DNA of 64,000 nt, taken from CAZVPF01 sp964628195 (GTDB lineage: Bacteria > Planctomycetota > Phycisphaerae > Sedimentisphaerales > Anaerohalosphaeraceae). Shown here piece after piece: positions 34,931-44,566 of this stretch. The translations under genes were made by a program, and so were the position numbers. The DNA lies in assembly GCA_964628195.1 (NCBI GenBank), contig CAZVPF010000002.1:140401-204400 (forward strand), read 5' to 3'. Every line of letters starts with the position of its first letter. The first letter of the stretch is position 1. Below the pieces are notes generated by a model that was not told the DNA's origin, made no database searches, and saw nothing but the letters and a program-made list of their open reading frames with translations.

Positions 34931-36075
34931 ATATAACGTCTCACTTCCTGCCCAAGCTCTCGAACCTGACCCGCGTCGGTGCAGTCAAACTCGCCCGCGT
35001 CAAGCCTTATCAACGGGCATTTCTTCCAGCCGGAGAAAAGTCTCTCATAATCTTCACAAAAACCCTCCAGCGAATCAGCCGTTATTCCCTGCTCGAAGGG
35101 CCTGCTGCGCTTCTTTATCCGCTCAACACAACCATCAGCCCTGTCATGCATATATATCGCCAAAACAGGCTCAGCCGACCCGCCCCGCATCTCCGAATGC
35201 TTGTCTTTATACTTCTCCCGGTCCTGCCCTTCAAGCGTCCTGTTCGCGAAAATCAACTCCTTCTCAAAAACGTAATCGCATACCGCTCTTTTTCCCGCCC
35301 CAAGCCGCTGCCTGTCGAGCTGCTCAACCCTGCTGTTCAAAAAGAAAAGCTGACTGTCCAGCGCATATTCCTTCTGCCCGCGATAAACTTTCTCCAGGTA
35401 CGGATTCTTGTCGTAAGCTTCTTTAATAAGTTCCGCCCCAAGCTCTCTCGCCAGTCCCTCCGCAAGCGTCGTCTTGCCAACCCCGATAACACCTCCGATA
35501 CAAACAAGCTGCGCCCGCTTCGGGTCGAGAAAAAAATCACCCCCGTTAAGCCTGTCCCTGAGCTCTCGCATCGTCCGCCCCATCTCCGGGTGTACAAGAT
35601 CCCCATCCAGGTCGCACATACCGTCCATCACAAAACTTCGCAAGTGCATCTGCTCGTGCGGCACCCTCAGCCGTGCGCTTTCAATGATCCTGTCGCCATA
35701 AAGCAGCATGTCGATATCTATCGTTCGCGACCCCCACCGCTCGCCGCCCCGAACCCTGCCCAGGCTCTCCTCGATCAGCATCGTCCTGTCCAAAAGTTCC
35801 TCTGCCCCGCGCTTGGTGCGTATCTTCAAAACAGCGTTAAGATAATCCGGGCCTCTTTTACCGCCTAAAGGCCGGCTGTGCACAACCCTGCTCATATCGG
35901 CGACGCTCACATTCTCAAGCTCCTCCAGCCGTTTCACAGCATTGTTGATATACCCCATACTGTCGCCCAGGTTGCTGCCCAGTCCAAGGTAAACCGTAAC
36001 TATCCCGCCGCCCGGCCTGCCTTTGCCCGACGGTCCCTTGCCGACTGATTTGAAAAGCTCACGTATAAATTTCAT
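34924..36075 (-). CDS. folK: FolK (HPPK) / deoxynucleoside kinase-like fusion
   Basis: The 383-residue protein has two domains. Residues 25-175 are hydroxymethyl-dihydropterin pyrophosphokinase (YLGLGSNLGD, SRPLGGKRGPDYLNAV, RWGSRTIDIDMLLYG, VPHEQMHLRSFV), a folate pathway step. From about 185 a P-loop kinase of the deoxynucleoside kinase family follows (CIGGVIGVGKTTLAEGLA, FFLNSRVEQL, CDYVFEKELIFA). The start is placed at ATG 36075, one base after the dapL stop. A nucleoside/nucleotide salvage role of the second domain is inferred from the family. Confidence 0.85.
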   Translation of the reverse strand: MKFIRELFKSVGKGPSGKGRPGGGIVTVYLGLGSNLGDSMGYINNAVKRLEELENVSVADMSRVVHSRPLGGKRGPDYLNAVLKIRTKRGAEELLDRTMLIEESLGRVRGGERWGSRTIDIDMLLYGDRIIESARLRVPHEQMHLRSFVMDGMCDLDGDLVHPEMGRTMRELRDRLNGGDFFLDPKRAQLVCIGGVIGVGKTTLAEGLARELGAELIKEAYDKNPYLEKVYRGQKEYALDSQLFFLNSRVEQLDRQRLGAGKRAVCDYVFEKELIFANRTLEGQDREKYKDKHSEMRGGSAEPVLAIYMHDRADGCVERIKKRSRPFEQGITADSLEGFCEDYERLFSGWKKCPLIRLDAGEFDCTDAGQVRELGQEVRRYIC

Positions 36076-36076
36076 C

Positions 36077-37303
36077 TCATATCTTCGCCAGCCGTTCCAT
36101 GGCTGTTTTAACGTTCTCCGGCGAGTTAAACGCGCTAAGGCGGAAATACCCTTCACCCGCCGCACCGAACCCCGCCCCCGGCGTGCCGACGACATTGGCC
36201 TTATTCAGCAGCAGATCGAAAAACTCCCACGAACCCACACCATCCGGCGTCTTAAGCCAAAGGTAAGGAGCATTGACACCCCCGAAAACTTCATAACCCA
36301 GTTTGACCAGTGACTCCCGCATAATCTTCGCGTTATTCATATAAAGCTCTATCGTCTCACGAACCTGTTTCTTGCCCTTCTCGCTGTAAACCGCAGCCGC
36401 CCCCCTCTGCGTTATGTACGAAGTCCCGTTAAACTTCGTCGACATCCGCCTGTTCCAAAGCTTATTCAGTGAAACACCTTCCCCGCCTTTAGTATACGCT
36501 TCAACTCCCTTCGGCACAACGGTAAACCCGCAGCGAACACCCGTAAAACCCGCCGTCTTCGAATAGCTGCGAAACTCCACCGCAACATCTTTGGCCCCCT
36601 CAATCTCGTAAATCGAGTGCGGAATTTCCGGGTCGGTAATAAACGCCTCATAAGCAGCATCAAAAAGAATCACCGCCTTGTTCTCCCTCGCATAATCGAC
36701 CCACTTTTTAAGCTGCTCCTTCGTTGCCACAGCACCGGTCGGATTGTTCGGATAACACAAATATATCATGTCAACCTTCTCGCTCGGCAGTTCCGGCACA
36801 AATTCATTCTCCGCCGTGCAGGGCATATAAAAAATCCCCTCATACCGACCGCCCTCAACCGCCACCCCGGTCCTGCCCGCCATAACATTAGTATCAACGT
36901 AAACAGGGTAAACCGGGTCAGTTACCGCAATGGTGTTGTCAAGCGTAAAAAGCTCCTGGAAATTGCCCGTATCACACTTTGCCCCGTCGCTCACCGCGAT
37001 CTCGTCGCGATCAAGCTCCACACCCCGGCTGCGAAAGTCGTTCTCGATTATCTCGTCTACAAGAAAATCATAACCAAGTTCAGGCCCGTACCCGTGAAAA
37101 CCCGCTCGCGTGCTCATTTCATCGACCGCCTTGTGCATCGCCTCCACAACAGCCCCGCACAAAGGCTCAGTAGCATCGCCGATACCCATCTTAATAACAT
37201 CCGCGCCGGAATTAGCCTCGCAAAACGCCCTCACCCGTCTGCCGATCTCCGGGAACAAATAACCCGCCTGCAGCTTTAGATAATTCTCGTTGACATGTGC
37301 CAT
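36077..37303 (-). CDS. dapL: LL-diaminopimelate aminotransferase
   Basis: The 408-residue PLP enzyme converts tetrahydrodipicolinate to LL-diaminopimelate in one step. It has MGIGDATEPLCGAVVEAM, SDGAKCDTGNFQELF, YPVYVDTNVMAGRTG, YLCYPNNPTGA and the PLP lysine in SYSKTAGFTGVRCGF, all typical of DapL. ATG 37303 is preceded by AAAAGGA; an earlier ATG at 37336 adds 11 residues. DapL is characteristic of Planctomycetota, Chlamydiota and some others. lysA is elsewhere in this window. Confidence 0.93.
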   Translation of the reverse strand: MAHVNENYLKLQAGYLFPEIGRRVRAFCEANSGADVIKMGIGDATEPLCGAVVEAMHKAVDEMSTRAGFHGYGPELGYDFLVDEIIENDFRSRGVELDRDEIAVSDGAKCDTGNFQELFTLDNTIAVTDPVYPVYVDTNVMAGRTGVAVEGGRYEGIFYMPCTAENEFVPELPSEKVDMIYLCYPNNPTGAVATKEQLKKWVDYARENKAVILFDAAYEAFITDPEIPHSIYEIEGAKDVAVEFRSYSKTAGFTGVRCGFTVVPKGVEAYTKGGEGVSLNKLWNRRMSTKFNGTSYITQRGAAAVYSEKGKKQVRETIELYMNNAKIMRESLVKLGYEVFGGVNAPYLWLKTPDGVGSWEFFDLLLNKANVVGTPGAGFGAAGEGYFRLSAFNSPENVKTAMERLAKI

Positions 37304-37447
37304 TACAATTCCTTTTCTGCTTTTGCTTATATACAAATTAACCGTAAATAGGAAAAGCAGGCATTGTAACCCCCCAAACCGCTTCAGTCAAGAAGCACTC
37401 CCTCGTTCGAAAAAATTCAGATTTAGACGCTGAAACCCCCGATATTA

Positions 37448-37840
37448 TCACCCCTGTGCAGGCACAAGTATCTTCTCAAGCTTTGTGGTAACTATTTCAA
37501 CGATCTTCGAGCATGTAAAAGGCTTGGTTATATAATCGTCTGCACCGAGGTTGAAAGCCTTCTCGATATCCCCTATATCACCCTTGCCGGTAAGCATAAA
37601 TACAGGGATTTGAGAGATTTTGCCTGTCTTCTTCAACTCACAGAGAACATCCAGCCCGTCCATGCCCGGCATCATCCAGTCAAGCAGTATAAGGTCCGGT
37701 TTCTTCTTCTTAGCAGCCTTAATCCCGCTCGGCCCGTCATCACAGGATATCACCGTGTATATATCTTTTCCAAGCGTATTCTCAAGCGCGGTTCGGACCG
37801 TCGCGTCATCGTCTATAACCACAACAGTGTATTTTTTCAC
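37448..37840 (-). CDS. single-domain response regulator
   Basis: The 130-residue receiver protein has VVVIDDDATVRTAL, phosphoacceptor in LILLDWMMPGMDGLDVL, MLTGKGD and DDYITKPF. A GTG start at 37840 is preferred because AAGGGA precedes it and the domain begins there; an upstream ATG at 37906 would add a hydrophobic stretch atypical of such proteins. It lies divergent to a hybrid kinase (315 bases apart) and could be its partner. Confidence 0.85.
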   Translation of the reverse strand: MKKYTVVVIDDDATVRTALENTLGKDIYTVISCDDGPSGIKAAKKKKPDLILLDWMMPGMDGLDVLCELKKTGKISQIPVFMLTGKGDIGDIEKAFNLGADDYITKPFTCSKIVEIVTTKLEKILVPAQG

Positions 37841-38155
37841 TTTATTATCCCTTATAACCAAAAAATAGCCTGCACTTAAAAAGCTTATCGGCATTAAAAC
37901 AAGCAATATTTAACATTAACTGTAAACTGCCAAAAATGTAATATGCCCGGCCTGCCGCTTTATCGGTTTTTCAAAAAACCGGTTATTATAAGACCTGCGA
38001 ATTTCGATATATTCAATATAGTAAATAATACCTATTTTTAGTTCCCCCATGGTTTTTAACTTAAAAAAGCCCCCCATAATGCCGAAAAATATCTCGTAAA
38101 CAGAATCAACAAGGAAGCTGAACAAACTATGTATCCTCTTAATTAGTGGATTTTT

Positions 38156-40333
38156 ATGCATCGGCAATTGAAGAACAAACAATATGACCAGGACACACTG
38201 CAGCTTATTTTTAACGCTGCTCCGGTCGGTATGTTCCTGGTCAACGAAGACACCATAGTCGAAACCGTCAACGACGTTGTGGCACAGATGTTCGACCAGG
38301 ATGTAGAGAAAATTGTCGGACGTGTTGGCGGACAGGCAATCGGGTGCATTCATGCCCGCGAAAACGACAAGGGCTGCGGCTACGCAGAACAGTGCCCGAC
38401 ATGCCCGATGAGAAACTCAATCAAAAAGGCCCTCAACACCCAAAAGCCCGTCAACAACGCAGAAGTTCAGATGAACCTGCTAACAGGTGAAAAGCATGTC
38501 AACCGCTGGTTCAGTCTTAGTGCACGACCGATAACTATTGACGGCAGAAAGCACGTTATCGTCGCAGTCTATGATATAACAAGCCAGAAACTGACCGAGC
38601 AGGAACTGAAATCCGTCAACGAAACGCTCGAAATACAGAACCGCGCACTCGCCAAATCACAGGCAGCAGCCGTAAAGCTAATGGACGACGCAAAGCAGGC
38701 AAAAAGTGAGACCGAAGAACTCAACCGCCAGCTCGAGGCATCCATCGACCGGGCCAACAAAATGGCAGAAGAGGCCCGCAAGGCAAACCAGGCCAAAAGC
38801 GATTTCCTCGCGAATATGAGTCACGAGATCAGGACACCAATGAACGCGATAATAGGTTTCAGCGACCTGCTCGCAAAAGAGGACCTCACCGACGATCAGC
38901 GGAATCATCTGAATATTATCATTGACGCAGGAAAAAACCTGCTTGCACTTATAAATGACATCCTCGACTTCTCCAAGATCGAAGCAGGCCAGCTCGACAT
39001 CGAGATAATAAAAACTTCACTGCCCGAAATGCTTACAAACGTCGAGTCAATGATGAAACCCGCCGCCAACCAGAAAAACCTCGATTTCAAAATTATACAG
39101 CACTCGAAAATTCCCGTCTTCATCAATACCGACCCAACAAGGCTCATGCAGTGTTTCGTCAACCTTGTGAACAATGCCATAAAGTTCACGCATGAAGGGC
39201 ATGTATACGTTCATGCCAACATGCAAGCCGACCGTTTCGGCAAAAATATGCTCATCTTCGATGTCGAAGACACCGGTATAGGAATACCCAAAGAAAAACA
39301 TCAAATGATTTTCGATTCCTTCAGCCAGGCAGACAGCAGCACAACCAGAAAGTTCGGCGGAACCGGGCTGGGCCTGGCAATAACGAAAAAACTACTCAAT
39401 ATGCTCGGCGGAGATATCTCCGTCACCGGCGAGCCCGGCAAAGGTTCGGTTTTTACAATGAACGTGCCGGTTGGCAAAATTGATAACCTCGAATTATTGG
39501 AGGACTACAAAGTGGATATCCAGTCTAACGCAAATGCGAATAATAACCCTGTAACCGCCCTTGAAGGTAACGTTCTCGTTGCCGAGGACAACCAGTCCAA
39601 CCAGATGCTCGTAAAACTCCTCCTAAAGAAGATGAACATCGAACCCGTCTTCGCAGACGACGGCGCGATCGCTGTCGAAAAGGCCCAGCAGGACTCATAC
39701 GACCTTATCCTGATGGACATGCAGATGCCCAACCTCAACGGCTACGAGGCCACACAGGCCCTTCGTGAAAAAGGCTTCACTATTCCCATCATCGCCCTTA
39801 CCGCTAACGCGATGAAAGGCGACCGCGAAAAATGCGAACAGGCCGGCTGCGACGACTACATATCCAAACCAATCAAGCAGCAGCAGTTGTTTGAGTTGCT
39901 CTCTAAGTACCTCTCGCCCGAAGCAAAACAGAATAAACAGGGCGATAATACCGGCACGCAAACTCACCAGCCCCAGCAGTCCCAAACGATGCAGCAGCAG
40001 GACACACCTCAGTTCGACCCCAACGACCCGGCCCTGGTCTCCGAGCTTGAATCAGAACCCGACCTCAAACCTGTCATGGACATATTCCATGAAGAGCTGC
40101 CGAAATTGATCCAGCAGTTCAAGCAGGCATGGCAGTCAAAAAGCGCCGACGAACTGAAGACCATCGCTCATCAAATGAAAGGCGCAAGCGGCAGCGCAGG
40201 CTACAGCGTGCTTTCGGAAAAACTCGCCGAAGTCGAAAACGCCGCCGAAGAACAGAAAATAGACGAAATAACCGAACAGGTCGACAACCTCTCAAAACTC
40301 TGCGAACAATTGCTCGAAAAACAAAAAGTATAA
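38156..40333 (+). CDS. hybrid sensor histidine kinase (PAS-HisKA-HATPase-REC-Hpt) with cysteine-rich PAS
   Basis: The 725-residue cytoplasmic kinase has a PAS domain (about 12-145) containing C64-x9-C74-x5-C80-x2-C83, a spacing suited to binding a metal or Fe-S cluster. A coiled coil (145-215), HisKA with H223 (NMSHEIRTPMNAIIGF), HATPase (to about 440; DTGIGIP, GGTGLGLAI), a receiver with D521 (LILMDMQMPNLNG), a Gln-rich linker and an Hpt domain with H672 (AHQMKGASGSAG) follow. It is thus a complete phosphorelay. A receiver-only gene lies 39 bases downstream as the likely output. Confidence 0.9.
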   Translation: MHRQLKNKQYDQDTLQLIFNAAPVGMFLVNEDTIVETVNDVVAQMFDQDVEKIVGRVGGQAIGCIHARENDKGCGYAEQCPTCPMRNSIKKALNTQKPVNNAEVQMNLLTGEKHVNRWFSLSARPITIDGRKHVIVAVYDITSQKLTEQELKSVNETLEIQNRALAKSQAAAVKLMDDAKQAKSETEELNRQLEASIDRANKMAEEARKANQAKSDFLANMSHEIRTPMNAIIGFSDLLAKEDLTDDQRNHLNIIIDAGKNLLALINDILDFSKIEAGQLDIEIIKTSLPEMLTNVESMMKPAANQKNLDFKIIQHSKIPVFINTDPTRLMQCFVNLVNNAIKFTHEGHVYVHANMQADRFGKNMLIFDVEDTGIGIPKEKHQMIFDSFSQADSSTTRKFGGTGLGLAITKKLLNMLGGDISVTGEPGKGSVFTMNVPVGKIDNLELLEDYKVDIQSNANANNNPVTALEGNVLVAEDNQSNQMLVKLLLKKMNIEPVFADDGAIAVEKAQQDSYDLILMDMQMPNLNGYEATQALREKGFTIPIIALTANAMKGDREKCEQAGCDDYISKPIKQQQLFELLSKYLSPEAKQNKQGDNTGTQTHQPQQSQTMQQQDTPQFDPNDPALVSELESEPDLKPVMDIFHEELPKLIQQFKQAWQSKSADELKTIAHQMKGASGSAGYSVLSEKLAEVENAAEEQKIDEITEQVDNLSKLCEQLLEKQKV

Positions 40334-40372
40334 AACGTAAATTGCAAAAACACATAATCGGGAGCTTAATTA

Positions 40373-40783
40373 ATGAAAACTTTAATCGTTGAAGACGACT
40401 TCACCTGCAGAAAGCTGATACAGGCATACCTTAAAGACTTCGGCCATTGCGACGTTGCTGTAAACGGCATCGAGGCAATAGAGGCATTCAAACAGGCAAT
40501 AAAGGAAAAAGAACCATACGACCTGATAACCCTCGACATAATGATGCCCGAGCTCGACGGAATGGGAACCCTCGAGCAGGTAAGAAAAATAGAAGCAGAC
40601 CTCGGAATTCACGGCCTTGAGGGCGTAAAGGTCATAATGACAACGGCAAAAGAAAAATCAACCGACATCTTCGGCGCCTTCAAAAAAGGCTGCGAAGCAT
40701 ACATAATAAAACCCGTTAAAGCCGACGCCCTCTATACCGAGATCGAAAAACTCGGACTCATGAAAAAAACCGAAACCAAATAA
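40373..40783 (+). CDS. CheY-like response regulator
   Basis: The 136-residue receiver protein has LIVEDDFTCRKL, the phosphoacceptor in LITLDIMMPELDGMGTLEQVR, VIMTTAKEKS and CEAYIIKPV. A GGGAGC site precedes the ATG. It follows the hybrid kinase and would accept phosphate from its Hpt domain. There is no output domain, so it acts by protein contact. Confidence 0.88.
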   Translation: MKTLIVEDDFTCRKLIQAYLKDFGHCDVAVNGIEAIEAFKQAIKEKEPYDLITLDIMMPELDGMGTLEQVRKIEADLGIHGLEGVKVIMTTAKEKSTDIFGAFKKGCEAYIIKPVKADALYTEIEKLGLMKKTETK

Positions 40784-40882
40784 AAAACTCCCCGCCGGCC
40801 CGGTCAAAATTAAGAGAAAGTACTCCGCACTTGGGTTCCATTCACTCCGCCGCAGCCCGCCGAGTCATACAATACCGCATAA

Positions 40883-41671
40883 CTACAAATTCTCCCTCAC
40901 GTACCGAACCGCGTTGTCAAATATACTCATGCCGTCCGGCTGCTCCGGCAAATCCCCCCGCGTCCACCGCGGATGGTGCCAACTCTCAATATGCCTTTCC
41001 GGGTGCGGCATCAGCCCCAGAACCCTGCCGGTCTTGTCCGTAAAACCTGCTATCGAATGAACAGACCCGTTCGGATTGTACGGAAAACCGGCATCGTTGC
41101 CGTCTTGGTCAACATACTTAAACGCGATATAACTTTCCGAAACGGCTTTTTCAAGCCTGCCCGCCTCGCTGCATACAACCTTCCCCTCCCCGTGGGCGAT
41201 AGGCAAATAAATCCGCCTGCCCTTATCGAGAAAAACACACCTCTCGCTTACCGGCTCGAGATAAACCCACCTGTCGTCGAACCTGCCCCTGTCGTTGCTC
41301 GTTATCGAAAAGCTGTTGTCAAAAGCTCCCCCCTCGTTTACGCCCGGCAGTATCCCGCTCTTGACCAGCACCTGGAAACCGTTGCATATACCCAGCACCA
41401 GCTTACCCGCCTCGATAAAACTCATAACCCTCTCCCGCAGATGATGAACAACCTGGTTGGCGAGAATCTTCCCCGCCGCCACGTCGTCACCGTAACTGAA
41501 CCCGCCCGGAAAAACCATTATCGAAAAACCGTCCAGCGTTTCGGGCTGTTCGATAAGCCTGTTTATATGAATCCGCTCGACCTCCGCGCCGGCCTTTACC
41601 AGTGCGTACTCGGTCTCCATGTCACAGTTAATCCCCGCCGCGCGAATAACAACCGCTTTGACTATATCCAT
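40883..41671 (-). CDS. purQ: phosphoribosylformylglycinamidine synthase, glutaminase subunit
   Basis: The 262-residue class I glutamine amidotransferase has FPGGFSYGDDVAAGKILA, nucleophile elbow GICNGFQVLVKSG and the C-terminal GLMPHPERHIE. It supplies ammonia to the PurL synthetase encoded 15 bases upstream. It is somewhat longer than the roughly 225-residue stand-alone PurQ, mostly through an insert around RRIYLPIAHGEGK and the C-terminus. Confidence 0.92.
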   Translation of the reverse strand: MDIVKAVVIRAAGINCDMETEYALVKAGAEVERIHINRLIEQPETLDGFSIMVFPGGFSYGDDVAAGKILANQVVHHLRERVMSFIEAGKLVLGICNGFQVLVKSGILPGVNEGGAFDNSFSITSNDRGRFDDRWVYLEPVSERCVFLDKGRRIYLPIAHGEGKVVCSEAGRLEKAVSESYIAFKYVDQDGNDAGFPYNPNGSVHSIAGFTDKTGRVLGLMPHPERHIESWHHPRWTRGDLPEQPDGMSIFDNAVRYVRENL

Positions 41672-41686
41672 AAAAATGCTTCCTTA

Positions 41687-44566
41687 TCAAAGATCAAGCG
41701 CGCTTTGCCACGCCTTTTTCAAACTCTCAATATCCTTATTAATAACTTCCTTACCGCTGCGGTCACGAATCACCAGCCGGTTTTCATGCACAACCTCGCC
41801 CACCTGCCCGAAAGGCAAATTCACCATCAGCTTAACAAACCTGTCATAATCGTCAGGCCGAACCTCAACGATATACCTCGAACACGACTCCGAAAACAGC
41901 ATCGCCTCAGGTGTCACGCAGTCCTCCGAACAGGCAAGCCCCCGCAGCTCCGCGTCAATTCCGAGCCCGCCTGCAAATGCCGTCTCAGCAAGCCCTACCG
42001 CCAGCCCGCCTTCGCTGCAGTCATGACAGGACACTATCAGCCCCTGTTCCATCGCCGTATGTATCTGCTCAGCGGTCTTCTTCGCCCTCGCAAGGTCAAC
42101 CGCCGGCACATTCGCGCCCTCATGCCCGTGAATCATATAATAATGCGAACCGCCAAGCTCATTGCCCGTAAGCCCGACAACGAAAAGCAGATTCCCCGCC
42201 TGCTTCAGGTCCATCGTTACACACTTGTTCACGTCGTCGACAATGCTTATCGCGCTTATCAAAAGCGTATGCGGTATCGAGATCCTGCTGCCGTCATCAC
42301 ACACAAACTCGTTGTTAAGCGAATCCTTGCCCGATATGAAAGGCGCCGAAAATCCCATCGCCCCGTCGTAACAGCCCTCGCACGCCCTTACAAGTGCCCC
42401 CAGCGTCGCCGCCCTCGTGCAGTCTCCCCAGCAGAAGTTATCCAGAAGAGCAACCCTGTCAGGCCGCCCCCCCACACAAACAATATTCCGCACAGCTTCG
42501 TCGATACCCGCCACCGCCATCCTGTACGGGTCAATATCACCGTAAAGCGGGTTCATCCCGCAGCTTATCGCTATTCCCTTCTCGCCCGTGCACTTAGGCC
42601 GAACCACTGCCGCATCGCTCGGCCCGTCGTTCAAAACCCCCGTCAGGGGTTTAACCACCGAACCGCCCTGGACCTCGTGGTCGTACTGCCGAATTATCCA
42701 CTCCTTGCTCGCCACGTTATAAGCAGCAAGTATCTTCATAAGGTCTTCGTTATGATCGCCGCCGTCAAAAACAGGCTCGCTCAACTTCGGCTTGCTCCAA
42801 ACCGCCGTCCTGCTGTACTTCGGCAAACCGTCATGCAGAAAATCCATCTCAAGCTCACCCACAAGCTGCCCGTCGTAGCGAAGTCGCAGTTTTTTGTCGT
42901 CGGTGAACCTGCCGATAACCGTCGCCTCGACATTTTCCGCCGCGAATATCGCCAGTATCCTCTCAAGGTTATCGGGCCGAACCGAAATAACCATCCGCTC
43001 CTGAGCCTCGCTTATCCATATCTCGGTATAGCTGAGCCCCGAATACTTCAGCGGCACCTTCTCAAGGTCAACCTCCGCCCCGAGTTCCGCACCCATCTCA
43101 CCGACCGCGCTGCTCAGCCCGCCGGCCCCGCAGTCCGTTATCGCCTCGTAAAGACCCGCGTCCCTCGCCTGCAAAAGTGTATCGAGCGTCTTCTTCTCGG
43201 TTATCGCGTTACCTATCTGCACCGCGTGCGAGAAAATATCCTCATGCTCGTGCGTCATCTCTCCGCTTGAAAAAGTCGCCCCGTGTATCCCGTCCCTGCC
43301 CGTCCTGCCGCCGACCACAACAACAAGGTCACCGCTCTTGGCGTGCTTAAAACACTTCTCCCGCGGAATAAGCCCAACGTTCCCGCAGAACACCAGCGGG
43401 TTAGCGATATACCTGCCGTCGAAATACACCGCACCGTTAACCGTCGGTATCCCCATACGGTTGCCGTAGTCCCGCACCCCTGATACAACGCCTTTCATTA
43501 TCCTCTCCGGGTGCAGAACCCCCTTGGGAACATCTTCCTGGTCAAGGTCCGGCTCGGCAAAGCAGAATATATCCGTATTGGCAACCGGCTTTGCCCCCAT
43601 CCCCGTGCCCATAGGGTCACGGATAACACCGCCGATCCCCGTCGCCGCGCCGCCGTAAGGGTCAAGCGCCGACGGATGATTATGCGTCTCAACCTTAAAG
43701 CAAACCGCGTCATCCTCGTCAAACTCAACCACACCCGCGTTGTCCTCGAAAACCGAAATGCACCAGGGCTTGTCCATCTCCTGCGTTGCGCGGAAAACGG
43801 TCTCCTTCAGCAGGTTTTCGTAATGAACCTTTTTACCCTCGCATTCCATATCGACGCTGCTCTTCATCGTCTTATGCACGCAGTGCTCGCTCCACGTCTG
43901 TGCCAGCGTTTCAAGCTCAACGTCGCGCGGCTCCCTTCCGAGCCCGCGGTAATACTCCTGTATCGTTTCCATCTCCTTTTGGTTAAGGAAAAGGTCCATA
44001 TCCTTGCTGAGCTTTACAAGGCCCTCACCGTCAAGCTCCCTTATAGGTATTTCCCGTATCTCAAGTTCGTAAGCGTTCGTATGAGCGCTCGGCGGCTCGG
44101 CCTCGTCCCCGAAAACCACCTCTTCGATGCAGTCGTTCGCCAGTATCCTGCTTGCAATGCTCTCAAGCTGCTTTCTGCCTATCTCACCGACAATTACATA
44201 CTTCCGCGCCGTCCTCACATGACCTGCACTGGCTCCCATATCCCCAAGCGCGCTTCGCACCGACTCCGCCACCGGGTCAGTCACACCGCTTTTCAAATGC
44301 ACCTCTATTATGTTCGCCGTCCCCGGGCCGACAGGTGCCTTGCTCCTCCCGATATGATACTCCTCGCAAACCATATCCGTCAAAAGCTCCCGCGCAACCC
44401 GCTCCGCGAAATCACGCTCGAAATCTCCCTCGATCAGGTAAACCTTCTCAGACTGAACAGCATGAACATCACCGATCCCCAATTGACGTATATCGCTCAG
44501 GACCCCGTCACCATGCACATCCTTGAAACCGGTCTTATTAGTAACCTCGAATCTCCACTCTCTCAA
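41687..44566 (-). CDS. purL: PurS-like/PurL fused phosphoribosylformylglycinamidine synthase
   Basis: The 959-residue protein begins with two PurS-like beta-alpha-beta units (about 1-70, WRFEVTNKTGFKDVHGDG; and about 85-160, NIIEVHLKSGVTDPVAESV). The PurL synthetase follows: LGREPRDVELETLAQTWSEHCVHKT, VETHNHPSALDPYGGAATGIGGVIRD, GRTGRDGIHGATFSS and CGAGGLSSAVGEMGAE. Small PurL is about 740 residues, so the extra N-terminus accounts for the length and replaces a separate purS gene. Its start overlaps the tyrA stop by 4 bases. Confidence 0.92.
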   Translation of the reverse strand: MREWRFEVTNKTGFKDVHGDGVLSDIRQLGIGDVHAVQSEKVYLIEGDFERDFAERVARELLTDMVCEEYHIGRSKAPVGPGTANIIEVHLKSGVTDPVAESVRSALGDMGASAGHVRTARKYVIVGEIGRKQLESIASRILANDCIEEVVFGDEAEPPSAHTNAYELEIREIPIRELDGEGLVKLSKDMDLFLNQKEMETIQEYYRGLGREPRDVELETLAQTWSEHCVHKTMKSSVDMECEGKKVHYENLLKETVFRATQEMDKPWCISVFEDNAGVVEFDEDDAVCFKVETHNHPSALDPYGGAATGIGGVIRDPMGTGMGAKPVANTDIFCFAEPDLDQEDVPKGVLHPERIMKGVVSGVRDYGNRMGIPTVNGAVYFDGRYIANPLVFCGNVGLIPREKCFKHAKSGDLVVVVGGRTGRDGIHGATFSSGEMTHEHEDIFSHAVQIGNAITEKKTLDTLLQARDAGLYEAITDCGAGGLSSAVGEMGAELGAEVDLEKVPLKYSGLSYTEIWISEAQERMVISVRPDNLERILAIFAAENVEATVIGRFTDDKKLRLRYDGQLVGELEMDFLHDGLPKYSRTAVWSKPKLSEPVFDGGDHNEDLMKILAAYNVASKEWIIRQYDHEVQGGSVVKPLTGVLNDGPSDAAVVRPKCTGEKGIAISCGMNPLYGDIDPYRMAVAGIDEAVRNIVCVGGRPDRVALLDNFCWGDCTRAATLGALVRACEGCYDGAMGFSAPFISGKDSLNNEFVCDDGSRISIPHTLLISAISIVDDVNKCVTMDLKQAGNLLFVVGLTGNELGGSHYYMIHGHEGANVPAVDLARAKKTAEQIHTAMEQGLIVSCHDCSEGGLAVGLAETAFAGGLGIDAELRGLACSEDCVTPEAMLFSESCSRYIVEVRPDDYDRFVKLMVNLPFGQVGEVVHENRLVIRDRSGKEVINKDIESLKKAWQSALDL

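Noticed and set aside
34879..35868. 329-residue open frame opposite panC and the FolK fusion
   Set aside because: The minus-strand frames carry unmistakable PanC and FolK motifs. The plus-strand translation has no recognisable features.
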